64,000 bases of DNA from Plecoglossus altivelis (taxonomy: Eukaryota; Chordata; Actinopteri; Osmeriformes; Plecoglossidae), in contig BROE01000020.1 in NCBI GenBank assembly GCA_036571765.1, positions 17,028,406-17,092,405 of the forward strand. Reading direction: 5' to 3'. Each line of letters opens with the position of its first letter. Position 1 is the first letter of the stretch. Under the pieces are notes generated by a model. The model had not been told where the DNA came from. It was given only the letters and a program-made list of their open reading frames with translations, and did not search any database. Made by a program: the position numbers and the translations under genes. Shown in pieces: positions 23,594-35,869 of the stretch.

Positions 23594-24245
23594 AGACTGG
23601 ACCGTGGGCCAATCAGTGACTGAGGGATCTGGTTTGGGGTGGGGTGGAGGGGGGGGGGCGAGGACATGAACATTTTGGGTGGGTAATGTTCGCTGTGCGG
23701 TATATGAACCACCAGAGTTTAAGGAGGTACATGACTGTACCAATCAGGGGTGGACTTGGGACGCCGTTGACAACCTCAGCACTTTCAAATCACTGTGCTG
23801 CTTAGTTAGAACCCCACACTTGTCCCAGACTTGGGTTGAACACAATTTATTTGAAGCGCTCTTGATTTTTTTATATTCAATTACAACAGGCCACTGCTGT
23901 TGCTCAAGTGCAACGATGCCATGTAAAGGGACCAGAATCAAGGGTACCTCAACTGTTTTCACAATTTGACAACTCAGGTTTGGGTTTTCTTGATCAAAGT
24001 GACTTGCATGAAGTGAGCGTTGCCAACGCTCCCATGTGCACCCCAGACTTCAGTAGTTTGTTTTTGTTGGGAAGGGATGGATTTCGTTTTTGCTGTTTTA
24101 GATTTGAGGAGAGGTAGTTTAACAAGACTTGAAAAGACCTTTAAATTAAACTCTTTCACATTGACCTTTCACGTAAGACCCTGATGTTTATTACAACTGT
24201 GCTACTATACTTTTTCATTAAAATCTGAAAAAATGTGTGTGTGGT
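23594..24245 (+). other. manf: manf 3'UTR
   Basis: Non-coding sequence after the TAA stop. An ATTAAA signal at 24217-24222 with a GT-rich stretch just downstream (tgtgtgtggtt) marks the probable 3' end. Only short open frames occur. Confidence 0.6.
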
Positions 24246-24599
24246 TAACGTTTTTTGTGTTGGTGGGCATCTATTCTGCCTTTTAAATAGTCCTGAACCT
24301 ATTTTGCATCTCTTTTTTACATGCATCTAAGTGAAAACGTCCTCATGTCGCGAAATGTGGCCACTTTTCTCTGCCCTGAAAATGAATGAAGTCATATGAT
24401 ACAGAATGGCGATTCATACATAAGTCAAATTCACAGTACAGCTGAGGCATATTCATATTTGTTGGCCCTGTGTCAAAAAAGTGGACCAAACAATTCTCGT
24501 CAGAGTTGCCGAAGCCGGAAAGTCAAAGCGTCGTAACAGGTTTGCTGTCACGAAACATTCTACACCGAATCTCATTTTAGGAATATCGGGAACGAGGTG

Positions 24600-24898
24600 A
24601 GGAATTTTGCCTCCCTGCGTTGCGTAGACGTCATCGCCAAACCCCTCCCATTGGCGGAAAGCACACATTCCTTTTGTCCAAGATGGCGGCGTTGTTGCAG
24701 GTCCACTGATGCTCATTTGTTTTTTAATGTATTTCCCCATTTATTTAGGAATATATGCAATCGCTTGATGATACAATAGTTTGTGTATCGTCTCTGAAGC
24801 CGTCGTTTCTTTGTAATCTCTCTGCACGTTGAGGAATTAGCTTCATAGACCGGATTCGGTTTGCACACACCGAAAAGTTTGGGCTCCATCATAGGAGG
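24600..24898 (+). promoter_or_regulatory. rbm15b: rbm15b promoter and 5'UTR
   Basis: A CRE-like GACGTCATC (24628-24636), an inverted CCAAT box (ATTGG near 24650) and a perfect YY1-type initiator CAAGATGGCGGC (24679-24690) lie 210-270 bases before the rbm15b ATG. A YY1 element at the start site is typical of housekeeping vertebrate promoters, so transcription probably starts near 24,680. Confidence 0.6.
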
Positions 24899-27445
24899 AT
24901 GAAGCGACAGGCCGGGAGAGATACCAGTCCTAGTCGGGCTCTAGCGAAACGAATACGGGAAAGAGAGAGGGAACGAGACGGAGCACGCAGGGAGGACCTT
25001 CCGCCACCGCGCATGGCTCTACTGGCCGAGAGTCGAAGCTACCTTAAGCACAAGGCCCGGAGCAGAGAGCGAGAGAAGCCTCGGTTGAGAGAGGAACGCG
25101 CGGCCGGCGTAGAAATTCACCACAGACCACCGCACCACGAGCTCGGTCTAATCAGCCGCCCACCTCTACGGACTTCAACTGCACTTCCTAAACCCGAGCT
25201 TCCGAGTACACGAGGAGCGGGTAACCTGGAATACAAAACATTACTCATTAGTAATCTAGGCTCCCAGGTCTCCGACGAAGATGTGGAGGACGGCTTATTT
25301 CACGAGTTTAAAAAGTTCGGAGACGTCAGTGTGAAGCTTTCGCATACTCCGGAACTTGGCCGTGTAGCCTACGTAAATTTCAGGCACCCGGAGGATGCTA
25401 AAGAAGCGAGGCACGCCAAATCCACCAGGTTAGTTCTGTACGACCGGCCCCTTAAGGTAGAACCTATGTATGTCAGACGCCGCAGCTGCACGCCTCCCGA
25501 CGTCGGTTACCTACCCCTCCATGCCCCGCCTTACCCTTACAGACAGCGCTCCCTCTCTCCCCCGGGGCCAGCTAGCAGCCTCCGCGACATCCGGCCCAGG
25601 CACTACCCTGTTGAGGGGCTGGGCCTGAGCAGGGAGAGGGAGAGGATATTAGACTATTATGGGATGTTGGATGAGAGGGGGCGGCCATACGGATTCCCTA
25701 TGCCCGTGGTGGAGGACTTGAAGCCAGAGGATGACCAGCGAGCGACCAGCAACCTCTTCATAGGGAACCTGGATCACAACGTGACGGAGGGCGAGCTTAG
25801 GAGAGGCTTCGACAAGTACGGCATCATCGAGGACGTGGTGATCAAGCGGCCGGCGCGCGGCCAGGGCGGAGCCTACGCCTTCCTCAAGTTCCAGAACCTG
25901 GACATGGCCCACAGGGCGAAGGTCGCCATGCAGGGCCGGGTCATCGCGGGGAACCCGGTGAAGATTGGCTACGGCAAGGCCAACCCGACCACGCGGCTCT
26001 GGGTGGGCGGGTTGGGCCCCGGGAACTCCCTAGCAGCGCTGGCGAGGGAGTTTGACCGCTTCGGAAGCATCCGGAACATCGACTACGTGAAGGGGGACAG
26101 CTTCGCCTACATTCAGTACGAGAGCCTGGATGCCTCCCAGGCTGCTTGTACCCAGATGAGGGGCTTCCCACTGGGGGGGCCAGAACGCAGACTCAGGGTG
26201 GACTTTGCCAAGGTGGAGGAGACCCGCACCTACCCCCAGGGCTACCAACCTCCCGTTCCGCTGCCGGCCCACTTTGACCTGCTGCCGGAGGGCTATGCCG
26301 GGAACCACCGCAGCCTGGAGAGAGAGCTGAGGCCCAGGGAGCGCTCCCCCCGCTCGCCACGCTCCCCGCCCAGCCACGCCCTCCGGGAGAGGGAGAGGGT
26401 GCTGGAGAGACTGGACAGAGACTTCCCCTCCAGCCCCACTCGCAGTCTGGAGCGCCGGGCCCCCGCTGAGGCCTTCGGAGGCGGGGGGAGGGGAGGCCGA
26501 GGTAGGAGCAGGAGCAGGGAGCGCTGGTTGAAGGAGAGGGAGGTGGAGCGGGCGGGCGCCGGAGGAGGCGAGCGGGGCAAGAGGAGAAGCCGGAGCAGGA
26601 GTCTGTCTAACGAGAGGCAGACAGAGGAAAGGGAAAGGGGGAGGTCGAAGGTCAGAGGGGGAGGAGTCCCCGTGGGCCCCGTCTCCCCCGAGGCCAGCCC
26701 CGACAGAGCCCGGGTCCGAGCGCCGGACTCCACCACCGAGCCCCGCGACCACACCCCCGACAGCGGGCGCCACTCCACCGAGGATGGCGTTCCGGAGACC
26801 TCGGGCCGCCACAAGAGATCGGCAGACGCCGACCGCCACAACAACCACTACCAGCAGCACTCACACCGCGCTAGCGTGGAGTCCCAGGCTGACCCCCGCA
26901 GCCCCGGCTCGCTGTCCGAGTACACCCAGGCCCTCCCTAAGGCCTGGCAGGGCTTCTTCGCCCTGAAGAACAGCAGCTTCCCCACCTCCATGTTCCTCCT
27001 GGAGGGGGGGAAGGCCTTCCTGTCTTCAGCCCTGAGAGACAGCCAGGGAGGAGGGGGCAAGCTGGCCCAGCTCAAGATAGCCCAGCGCCTCCGCATGGAC
27101 CAGACCAGGCTGGACGAGGTCACGCGCAGGGTCAAGCTGGGCGGGCCTGATGGATATGCCGTCCTATTGGCCCTTCAGGGCCCCATCGACAGAGAAGCCC
27201 CGCCCCCGGCGCCTGGGCTGCAGGTGCGGCTGCTGCGCCACCTGGTGACCTACCTGAGGAACAAGGAAGCTGCCGGCGTCATTAGCCTTCCTGTGGGAGG
27301 GGCCAAGGAAGCGGGGGGCGGAGCTATGCTCTACGCTTTCCCTCCGGGCGAGTTTTCCCAGCAGTACTTGCAAACGGCCAAAAGGACTGTGGGTAACCTG
27401 GACGAGGAGCACCTGGTCATCGTGGTGGTCAGCGACTCCAACTGA
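24899..27445 (+). CDS. rbm15b: rbm15b, RNA-binding motif protein 15B (Spen family)
   Basis: Nuclear adaptor of the m6A methyltransferase complex. Family members bind RNA and WTAP, and their SPOC domain contacts chromatin and export factors. The gene is a single coding exon of 848 residues, as in other vertebrates (human about 890). Order: basic Arg/Glu-rich N terminus; RRM1 about 112-190 (TLLISNLG, VAYVNFRHPEDAKEA); RRM2 about 284-360 (SNLFIGNLDHNVTEGELRR, GGAYAFLKF); RRM3 about 365-435 (TRLWVGGLG, FAYIQYESL); Arg/Ser/Pro-rich region about 450-660 with RS repeats; SPOC domain about 680-848 starting KAWQGFFALKNSSFPTSMF and ending VIVVVSDSN. The ATG begins the conserved MKRQ start and follows the YY1 promoter by about 210 bases. 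It converges with pcbp4. Confidence 0.96.
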   Translation: MKRQAGRDTSPSRALAKRIRERERERDGARREDLPPPRMALLAESRSYLKHKARSREREKPRLREERAAGVEIHHRPPHHELGLISRPPLRTSTALPKPELPSTRGAGNLEYKTLLISNLGSQVSDEDVEDGLFHEFKKFGDVSVKLSHTPELGRVAYVNFRHPEDAKEARHAKSTRLVLYDRPLKVEPMYVRRRSCTPPDVGYLPLHAPPYPYRQRSLSPPGPASSLRDIRPRHYPVEGLGLSRERERILDYYGMLDERGRPYGFPMPVVEDLKPEDDQRATSNLFIGNLDHNVTEGELRRGFDKYGIIEDVVIKRPARGQGGAYAFLKFQNLDMAHRAKVAMQGRVIAGNPVKIGYGKANPTTRLWVGGLGPGNSLAALAREFDRFGSIRNIDYVKGDSFAYIQYESLDASQAACTQMRGFPLGGPERRLRVDFAKVEETRTYPQGYQPPVPLPAHFDLLPEGYAGNHRSLERELRPRERSPRSPRSPPSHALRERERVLERLDRDFPSSPTRSLERRAPAEAFGGGGRGGRGRSRSRERWLKEREVERAGAGGGERGKRRSRSRSLSNERQTEERERGRSKVRGGGVPVGPVSPEASPDRARVRAPDSTTEPRDHTPDSGRHSTEDGVPETSGRHKRSADADRHNNHYQQHSHRASVESQADPRSPGSLSEYTQALPKAWQGFFALKNSSFPTSMFLLEGGKAFLSSALRDSQGGGGKLAQLKIAQRLRMDQTRLDEVTRRVKLGGPDGYAVLLALQGPIDREAPPPAPGLQVRLLRHLVTYLRNKEAAGVISLPVGGAKEAGGGAMLYAFPPGEFSQQYLQTAKRTVGNLDEEHLVIVVVSDSN

Positions 27446-29050
27446 GACTGTCACACTAACCTCCACAGGAAGGGGGCGCTGCTCAGGGGCAGGGCGACAT
27501 GGCGGACGCGAGGATGACTTGTCCGAAACGTAGGAATGCCATGTCACTTCCTGCTTGGTCCTCTGAGCTCTGTCTTCACTCCACTGCCTCCCTCAGCCAA
27601 GCTCACACTACTAAGAAGAAACACACTAGCAGCCCACTGGGAGGGCGAGAGAGAGAGAGAGGGAGGGAGAGAGAGAGAGAGAGGGGGTGGGGTTGTATTT
27701 GAATTTACAAAGGAGCTATGGAAATGTTGTCCTACATAGTCGGACTTGTTTTATAACTGAAACACTACAACCGAGGGATTGTTTTTGTTGTTCTGTTTTT
27801 ACTCTTTGTTGTTGTTTGTTGTTTTGTACCAACCTGAACTGACCAAGCTGATCTGTCTCACACTACGATGTCCGGAAGCTCCGGGGTGAATGATTGTACG
27901 TTTGACTTTGGTTTTTATCCAACCATTCCAGCAGTTCTCTTTTCTTTTGAGTGTCTTTAGACGCCGTCGCATGCAGGACGGTTGAGCGAGGATCGCTGTT
28001 CGCCAGAACCTTCCGGTCGGTCCAGGAGGCTAGTTCATTTGACGTTGAATTGAAGCAGTTGTCATTTAAGATGTTGTATTAGCTACTTTAAATGTTTTTT
28101 ATCCTTCAAATCCAGGTCGTTACAGTCGGCTTTAGTTGTTACCAGAAGCCTGTAGCGTTTGAATCTACCAACTTTATTCATCCATCCATCGATCCCTCCA
28201 ACTTCCCATCCAACCTTCAGTCCATCCATCCCATAGTGAACATGGCGGCTAGTTGCTAGGTCACGTGACGCGTGGTTCCTACTGGTCAAGGGTGGGAGCA
28301 AGCAACCCCGTTGCTGGACAGCTCCTCTCCTGGTCAGGTGCTTGTGAAGGGGGCGTGTCTCCCGGAGCGGCACGGACCGCCGTGGTCGAGGCTGTCTCCG
28401 CCTCCCTACCAAGACAGTCGTGACGTTGCCGCGGTTACGTAACGGACTCTCAGCACAGCCTGTTCCCGGGACACAGACGTTCTGGTTCTCCTCTGAGGCC
28501 GGCTGGTCGCTCTGTCAGCTCGGTGTGTTTCAGGTCCGCCACGCGGGGACTCGTCGTTTGGAAAGCAGTTTCTATTCGAGTGCATTTCCCAATGTTGTTT
28601 AAACCCTTTGTATCTATTTATTATACAGTGCTTGTATCTAAACACTCCAATGCAATCCATGCCCTGCACATGTTCCTCATAATTTTGTGATCCAAGACTG
28701 TAAAAATACTCTAAGCCACCAATTGAGCAATAGAACAGTTTACTAGATTTCAGATTGTGGTCGACTCTTGCTCACACATTTGCCAAGTGTGTAGACTAGA
28801 CACTACTGGTGTACTGGCGTGACTTTAAACATTTACAGTTATGACGTTTTGCTATTGTAACCCCTCTAGATTGGACTGAACAAATATGGCGACAAGAGAA
28901 TGAGTAGGTCACTACTTGACAATCGGTTTTAAACGTGAAAAGACTGTCCCCTTGTTTTTCCGTTTTGTTGTCTTTTCTCCTTTGGCTCTGTCTACATGTG
29001 AACATGTATTCTGTATGAATTATGTAATAAAACATTTTATGCTCGTTTTT
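27446..29050 (+). other. rbm15b: rbm15b 3'UTR
   Basis: Non-coding sequence after the TGA. A purine repeat lies at 27647-27690 and a T/G-rich stretch follows. A canonical AATAAA at 29026-29031 marks the probable end, with a T-rich downstream element. Confidence 0.65.
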
Positions 29051-29320
29051 CAGTTTTTTGTCAAGGCGCGATTTTATTTCATCACACAATCAGAAGCGGC
29101 GGCTAAGGATTTCTAGTTAATTCTCTGCGGGGTCTGTAGGCCACAGCAAGCTGGCAGGTTCCAGATCCAGACATAAAATTACAATTTGCACAATTTAATG
29201 AGACAATTTAATGACATCTTTTTTCACTTTAAACATGTGTTATACATTGTTTCATATACATATACAATATTTTTTGAGTGCTTAGCTGGGCGTGTAGAAT
29301 TCCGTCACATACCATTTTGA

Positions 29321-29337
29321 AACGCTAGATGGCAGCA
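29321..29337 (+). promoter_or_regulatory. CTCF-like motif
   Basis: AACGCTAGATGGCAGCA fits the CTCF core pattern (CNCTAGATGGCAGC). It sits 290 bp past the rbm15b poly(A) signal. Occupancy cannot be judged from sequence. Confidence 0.4.
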
Positions 29338-31169
29338 CAAGCATTCAGCCGCGCCATCAGTAACCGGCTTCCTGCTTATCAGAGACCGTAGAAGTACACT
29401 TGAGTCTTCACTCATGTGAAAGTGCAGAGACTCGTGTATAAAAAGACTTTGGTTTATGTAGAAGCACTGACCACATTTTTTCAATCAAGTTAAAATAAAG
29501 AAGTAGGTTAAGGGCATTGACATACTTGAATAAAAATAATTCATGACAATAACCTGTTTTAGTGTTTAGGTTTAAAAAAAAGTGGAAAAAAAGAGACGGA
29601 ATCATCGTGAAGAGATCTGTTTCAGTGACAAGCTGGTAAGTGGACCTCACATTATATAAATACATGAATACTTAAAGACACTTTATTTAGACAAGCAGCG
29701 CATTCGCCAGTATTCCCTTTAGATACCGACAATTCGTACATGTCTCTAAAATATGGCCATGGATGATCAAGAATGTCTCTAGTCATGTCGACATCGAACT
29801 CCCTGTCTCATCCATGGCCTTAGCCATTCTTCCGGAAACTTCATCGACTAGCTTATGTTTGTTGTCCGATAGCCGGGAAACAGTGAAAAAAGCGTACAAT
29901 AGCAATACAGTATATAGATCAAGTCACAAAATACAGATTGAAATGAAAGAAAATAGCCTGGTTTGTAAATGTAGAGAGTAAAAAAATGTCAAGAGTGGAA
30001 GTAAAAAGTTGTCAGAAATCAGTAAAATCCTGATACCGTAAAATCGTGCGGTGTCTGCTGCTAATGTGAGGAATAAAGCAGTGGTGAAACCATCCAGACC
30101 ACAAGTTTCAGTCTGCCAAGACCTCTGTTGATAAACTGTCGAGAAGCGACACACTTACAAAGATAGTCTGCGATACCAACGTTACGGTTCAAGAGATGGC
30201 GACTCATCGAGTTTAGCCCCGCGAATTCTTCAAATTTAGCTCAACGTAATTGTCCTTATATTGTTCAGTTTTTCCCCATTCTTTCTTTCTTTTGGCAGTT
30301 AGTATAATAACTTAAGTATGTTAGGACGGACTGGTCTATTTGTTGGGCTTTAATAATGGTTTAATAATGAATTATAAATTCAACTTGGCTACATTAGGTC
30401 ACGAAAAGCAGGACGCCCTCTACTGGTTGCAAATAGAAAATCAACTTCAAAGTCGAACTCGAACTGGTTTGAAATTGTAGCTGGTTGATCTGCTCATCCA
30501 TGAAAGAAGCGTGCGTGTGTGCGTGAGTGCGTGTAAAGGCAGGTATGGTATTTCTGGATTCTTCTAGAGTAGTTTCTGGGATCTGCAGTGTTTTAGTCAC
30601 ACTCGTAAGCGCACACACGCACACGCACACACTCTACCTACCATGGTAGACACTGTGTTCTTTTGCACGCACACGCACACACTCTGCATGCGCACATACG
30701 CATAGCACACGGCACGCACGCACTCCGCACGCACACACACACACAGCGAGTCTACGCGGCCAAGCTTTTACAGCTCAGGAAATGGAGAGGGAGAAGTAGT
30801 GAAATATTAATGCAGAAACATGAGGGCTCCAATGAAATCCATTAGGAGAGGAAAATCAATGTGAGGAGCCCACATGCCCCCTCCCTCACTGACCCAGATG
30901 AAACAACAGCAGGGAATCCGGGCTGCGTCTCAATCCAGACTGATCCGCCCTCCCCCAGCAGTCTGGTTACCTTGCTTGAGTCCTTGAACCTCCATTGGAT
31001 CCTCCCATCTATAGCAGCTTTTGATTGGTCCCCTGGTGGGCTGGAGTTTCAAACCCAGCCAATGGACCAGTCCCAGCTCTCCCTTCATTGGCTCATTCAC
31101 AAAGTGACTGGACACTCCTGGTTTGGCTCTGGAGCAAAATGAGAGCAGGCTCTGCGTCTGGTCACCGTC

Positions 31170-31250
31170 GTTCAGATGTCAAGAGGTCGCAAAGTTCAAA
31201 CCGCTCTTGTACGTTGCCGTGGACGACAGCATCTGCTAAATGAACAAATC
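31170..31250 (+). mobile_element. decayed tRNA-derived SINE, 3' part
   Basis: An eroded B-box-like AAGTTCAAACC is followed by CGTTGCCGTGGACGACAGC and ATCTGCTAAATGAAC. This resembles the common fish SINE tail in which 'ttggataaaagcgtctgctaaatga' is conserved. The 5' A-box part is not recognisable. The exact SINE family is not assigned. Confidence 0.5.
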
Positions 31251-31485
31251 ATGACCTTCCATGTCATGCTTCATCTTATCGCCATGCATAGTTTCCTGTA
31301 ACATCTATCAAAATATCACCCCACATTTGTCTACCCTAACGCCACACACACACACATGCACACATACCATACCATACTTTATCGAAAGGTGTTACCCACT
31401 ATAAATAGTTCCAGCTGTGGTGTGTCCTGGTTGTGGTGATGAGTGCCCTACCCTCTGTGGTGCAGCTGAACTGTGTCTGCCCCCC

Positions 31486-31615
31486 TGTTCCAGCCCTGGC
31501 AGGGACTCTGTGCCCTGGCAGGGATCCTGCGCCCTGGCAGGGATCCTGCGCCCTGGCATGGGACCCTGCGTCCTGGCTGGGACCCTGCGTCCTGGCTGGC
31601 CAGCAGGGCTCCTGG
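31486..31615. repeat. minisatellite, about 18-bp unit
   Basis: CCTGGCAGGGATCCTGCG repeated about seven times. Confidence 0.9.
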
Positions 31616-32339
31616 CTCTCACAGAACAATAGAGGGGGCTTGATCTCCAGGCTGGACGCAGGGACGTATTTTTAGACAGCCACTAGCATGTGTTGCAAGC
31701 GAAACGTTGGGTGTTGGGGACTGGGTTTGGAAATAGCTCTGTGCTTGACTGGCTCTTCCGAGGGGATGATAATGGTGGTGGTTGTTGTTGGAGCTGTGAA
31801 GCAGAGCCTGTACCCCAGGCGGGAGACGCCAACACACTGACTCAGAGTCACGCCCAGGAGACACCAAATCAAGGGGAAACAAGGCATAGAGATCAGTTTA
31901 ATGACGATCATCATAACTCTGAACCCTGAATAATCTCATTTGTTGTGCACGCTCCCATAGCTTGTAGCAGATGCTATTTTCGGAGGAACCCGACATGGCA
32001 CATGCACACACATACACACATACACACCCACACACACACACACACACACATGCAGCATGAGAATAGCTGACATGTAGTGCGGAAATGATATGATCAATAA
32101 CTGGGGGAAGACTCTTATTCCAGCTGCTCACAGCATCACTAGATGCTACTGGTTCTCCCTATCCTAGTCCAAGGTAACAGCATCTTATCGTCTCCCCAGC
32201 TTGGCTGTCCTGTACCATCCCCACCCCCACCCTTCCCCTCTCCTCCCTGGACAAGCTGACACCCAGACCTGGAGGAGGTTGGAGGCTGGATCGAGGCTAA
32301 GATAGTTCTGGAAGCCTTAGGTCTGTGAACGGCTTCCTT

Positions 32340-32825
32340 TCTGTTGCTGTCCTCCAGCCCCCCCTCCCACCTTTTCCACCCCCACCCTCCCCAACCTCTC
32401 CACCCTCCCTCCTCACCCCCTCCACCCTGTCCACCCCCTCCACCATCCCTCCCCAGCCCTTCCAACCTCCCCACCCCCTTCCCATCCCCTCTACCCACCC
32501 ATCCTCTCCATCCTGTCCACCCTCCCCACCCTTTCCACCATCCCTCCCCAGCCCTACCCAACCCTCTCCACCCCCCCACCATTCTCTCTCCCTCACTTCC
32601 TGTGTAATCCACCTCCTTTCTCCCTCATCCCCCTCTCCCGACACACCCTGCTCTGCTCTCAACCTCCTGTTCTCATTACATCCGCAATCCCTCCTCCATA
32701 TCCCCCCCACACACATACATACACACACATACACACACACATACATACACACACACACACACATACATACACACATACACACACACACATACATACACAT
32801 ACACACACACATACACACACACAAA
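32340..32825. repeat. C-rich pyrimidine tract followed by CA/CATA repeat
   Basis: CACCCTCCCCACC-type sequence to about 32,640, then ACACACATACAT from 32,705. Confidence 0.88.
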
Positions 32826-33575
32826 GGCCTGCGCGCATCTTTCCAGTGATGGATCAGGTGCTGGGAGTGTCCTGTCCTGTCAGCTCTCTGGAGCATCTGC
32901 TCTCCAGGGGGGCGGGGCTGGGGAATCCCCAGAGGCATGTGATTGGACGAGGCTTTATTGGGTTAGATTGCATTTACAGGGAGTAGGCCGGATGGAGCCA
33001 CAAAGACTCGTCAATCATCCAGCACCCTTTGTATGTGTGCGTGTATGAGAGAGAGGGAGAGAGAGAGAGAGGGAGAGGTAGAGGGAGAGAGAGAGGGAGA
33101 GAGATTAAAAAGAAGGAACAGTATGGAAAGAGAGGTGGAGGAAAAACAGAACGGAGATGAAAAGAAAGAGAGAGCGGGGAAACCTGCGAGGATCATGTGA
33201 CATGGAAACAGATCTGCCTCTCCTGAGCCGTTAAATAACGGCTCCGTTTACGCGGCGTTTCTGCCATCACATCCTGAATGTCTTGTGATTTCAACACAAC
33301 GCTTTTCCATCCTGTATGGCTGGGTCTCTGTCTGCATCCAGCCTCTGCCTGAGCAGGGTGGCTGGCATCCAGCAGCCGCCTTGTGTTGTGCTGAGCTGCT
33401 GACAGTGAGGAGGCAAATGCTGTATAATCACCCTCTCTCTCTATCTCTCGCCCGACTCACCCTCTCTCTCTCTGAATAGTTCTTAATTGATGCTTCATTG
33501 TGACTGTTGTTCAAAGACTTGAGTGGAGGGTTTACCGGTGGAGTAATTACTTTCTATCTCTCTCATCCCACTCAT

Positions 33576-33627
<52 letters not shown>

Positions 33628-34029
33628 CCTCGCTCTCCCTCTTTTTCTCTCATTTCAACTTTCCCTCGTTCTCAAACGCCCTCTCTGCTTTTGTGTCACC
33701 GTTACCCAGCCTGTGTCACCCCTCTCCCTCTTCATGTTTCTACCTCTCTCGTCCCCCTGTGTTGGCTCCCTCCGGTGTCTGTGATGTGAGTGTGAATGTG
33801 TGGCGACTGGGCTCACCGTGCACATGCAGCTGATTGGTCTGTGAGTCTGTAGGTCTAAGTCTCCGAGCCAGTCTCTTGCAGACTGCACACCCCTCAGCCC
33901 ACGTAGACCTCGCATGCCCCCCTCTACACAGGGCTTATACACACGCATGCACCATGCAAACACAGTTGACATGCACACGCACAAGCATGCACAATCGCAC
34001 ACGCGATACGCACACAAGCATGCACACAC

Positions 34030-34350
34030 GAGCAAGCACGCACACATACAAGAGACACGCACACAGCAGACATGCAGACATGCACACACACACAGCAGAC
34101 TTGCGCACACAGCAGACATGCGCACACACACACACACAGCAGACTCGCACACACACACACAGCAGACGCGCACACACACACACACACAGCAGACCCGCAC
34201 ACACATACAGCAGAAATGCACACATACACCGCAGACTCGCACACACACACAGCAGACGCGCACACACACACAGCAGACTTGCACACACACACAGCAGACA
34301 TGCATACACACACAGCAGACATGGAGACACAACAGACACACACACACACA
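34030..34350. repeat. minisatellite GCACACACACACAGCAGACTC
   Basis: About 14 tandem CA-rich units ending in AGCAGAC. Confidence 0.9.
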
Positions 34351-34737
34351 CACACGACAGGCCCTTGCCAAAAACAACTGTGCTGCCTAGAAGAATGTGT
34401 TTGTGTTTGACCAGCTGTTGAAGAGCATGCTCTTATCCAGAGCCGGCTTTCATCTCTTTGTGCCAGCCTTTGTGTTTGTGGAGGTGATGGCTGTGAGCCA
34501 GCAGCATGAAAGTCTGTGTGTGTGTGTGGGTCCGTGTGTGTGTATGTGTGTGCGCGTGGGTCCGTGTGTGTGTTTGTGTGTGTGGGTTCACGTGTGTATG
34601 TGTGTGTATATGTGTGTGTGTGTGTTTTGCTACTGTTGATCGCTATGCTCCGTCATCAAGGGAGAGTGTGCTGGTGTCATTATTACTCTGCCTGCATCTG
34701 AAACATCACATCAGGCTCTCTTGTGTTTGTGCTGAGC

Positions 34738-35197
34738 ACATACACACACACACACACACACACACGTACACACAGACACACGTACACACACAGACACACT
34801 CACATACACACTCACATACACACACAGACACACATACACAGTCACATACATACACAGACACACATACACACTCACATACACACACAGACACACATACACA
34901 CTCACATACACACACAGACACACATACACACTCACATACACACACAGACACACATACACAGTCACATACATACACACACAGACACACATACACACTCACA
35001 TACATACACACACACACATACACACTCACATACACACACATACACACTCACATACACACACAGAGACACATGCACACACACAGACACACATACATGCACA
35101 CATACAGACACACCCACATACACACACGCTCACGTGCACACACCTACATACATACATACATACATACATACATACATACATACATACATACATACAT

Positions 35198-35232
<35 letters not shown>
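34738..35232. repeat. CA-rich minisatellite and (CATA)n
   Basis: CACACAGACACACATACACACTCACATA units (34,738-35,140), then a pure CATA run (35,146-35,214). Confidence 0.93.
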
Positions 35233-35567
35233 GTATACTGTATATAGATTTGAGGTGTAGCTGATATATACACACAGTATATATAGATGTGAGATATTAC
35301 TGCTAAACTGTCACTAGTGCTCCACAGAGCAGTAGTTTCCTGTGCCAGGTACAGCAGTCAGATATGACAGTCAGAGCCTGCAGAATCACTGTCACTGTCA
35401 CCTCATAACTCATGACATCCCAAGGATCAAATCTAGCATCCACACATCTGGTCTGTAGCTGGTCTATAGGGCTGGGTTGTGGCTTAACGACACACAGATG
35501 GATTGATCGATTACTTTGGGCTGACATTGGTTGTGCCTGAGCGTTTCGGGTACTACACGCCTGCCTG

Positions 35568-35765
35568 CCCACACACACACACACCTACACACACACCTAT
35601 ACACACCTACACACACACACACACACACACCCATACACACCTACACACACACCTATACACACCTACACACACCTACACACACACACACCCATACACACCT
35701 ACACACACACCTACACACAAACCTATACACAACTACACACACCTATACACACCTACACACACAAC
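35568..35765. repeat. CACACCTA repeat
   Basis: ACACACACCTATACACACCT units, next to the inferred 3' end of pcbp4. Confidence 0.9.
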
Positions 35766-35869
35766 ACCAGCAGGTCTCCTGTGTGTCAACACGGTTCCGA
35801 ACCACCTCCACAACACTCTGTAGCCCCTGCGGGCTCAAATGAAGAAGGGAGGCGCGACAGACATTACAG

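Noticed and set aside
26030..26860. 276-codon frame on - opposite rbm15b
   Set aside because: Shadow of the GC-rich, Arg-rich rbm15b coding sequence.
34506..35264. 252-codon His/Thr-rich frame
   Set aside because: Pure CA-repeat translation.
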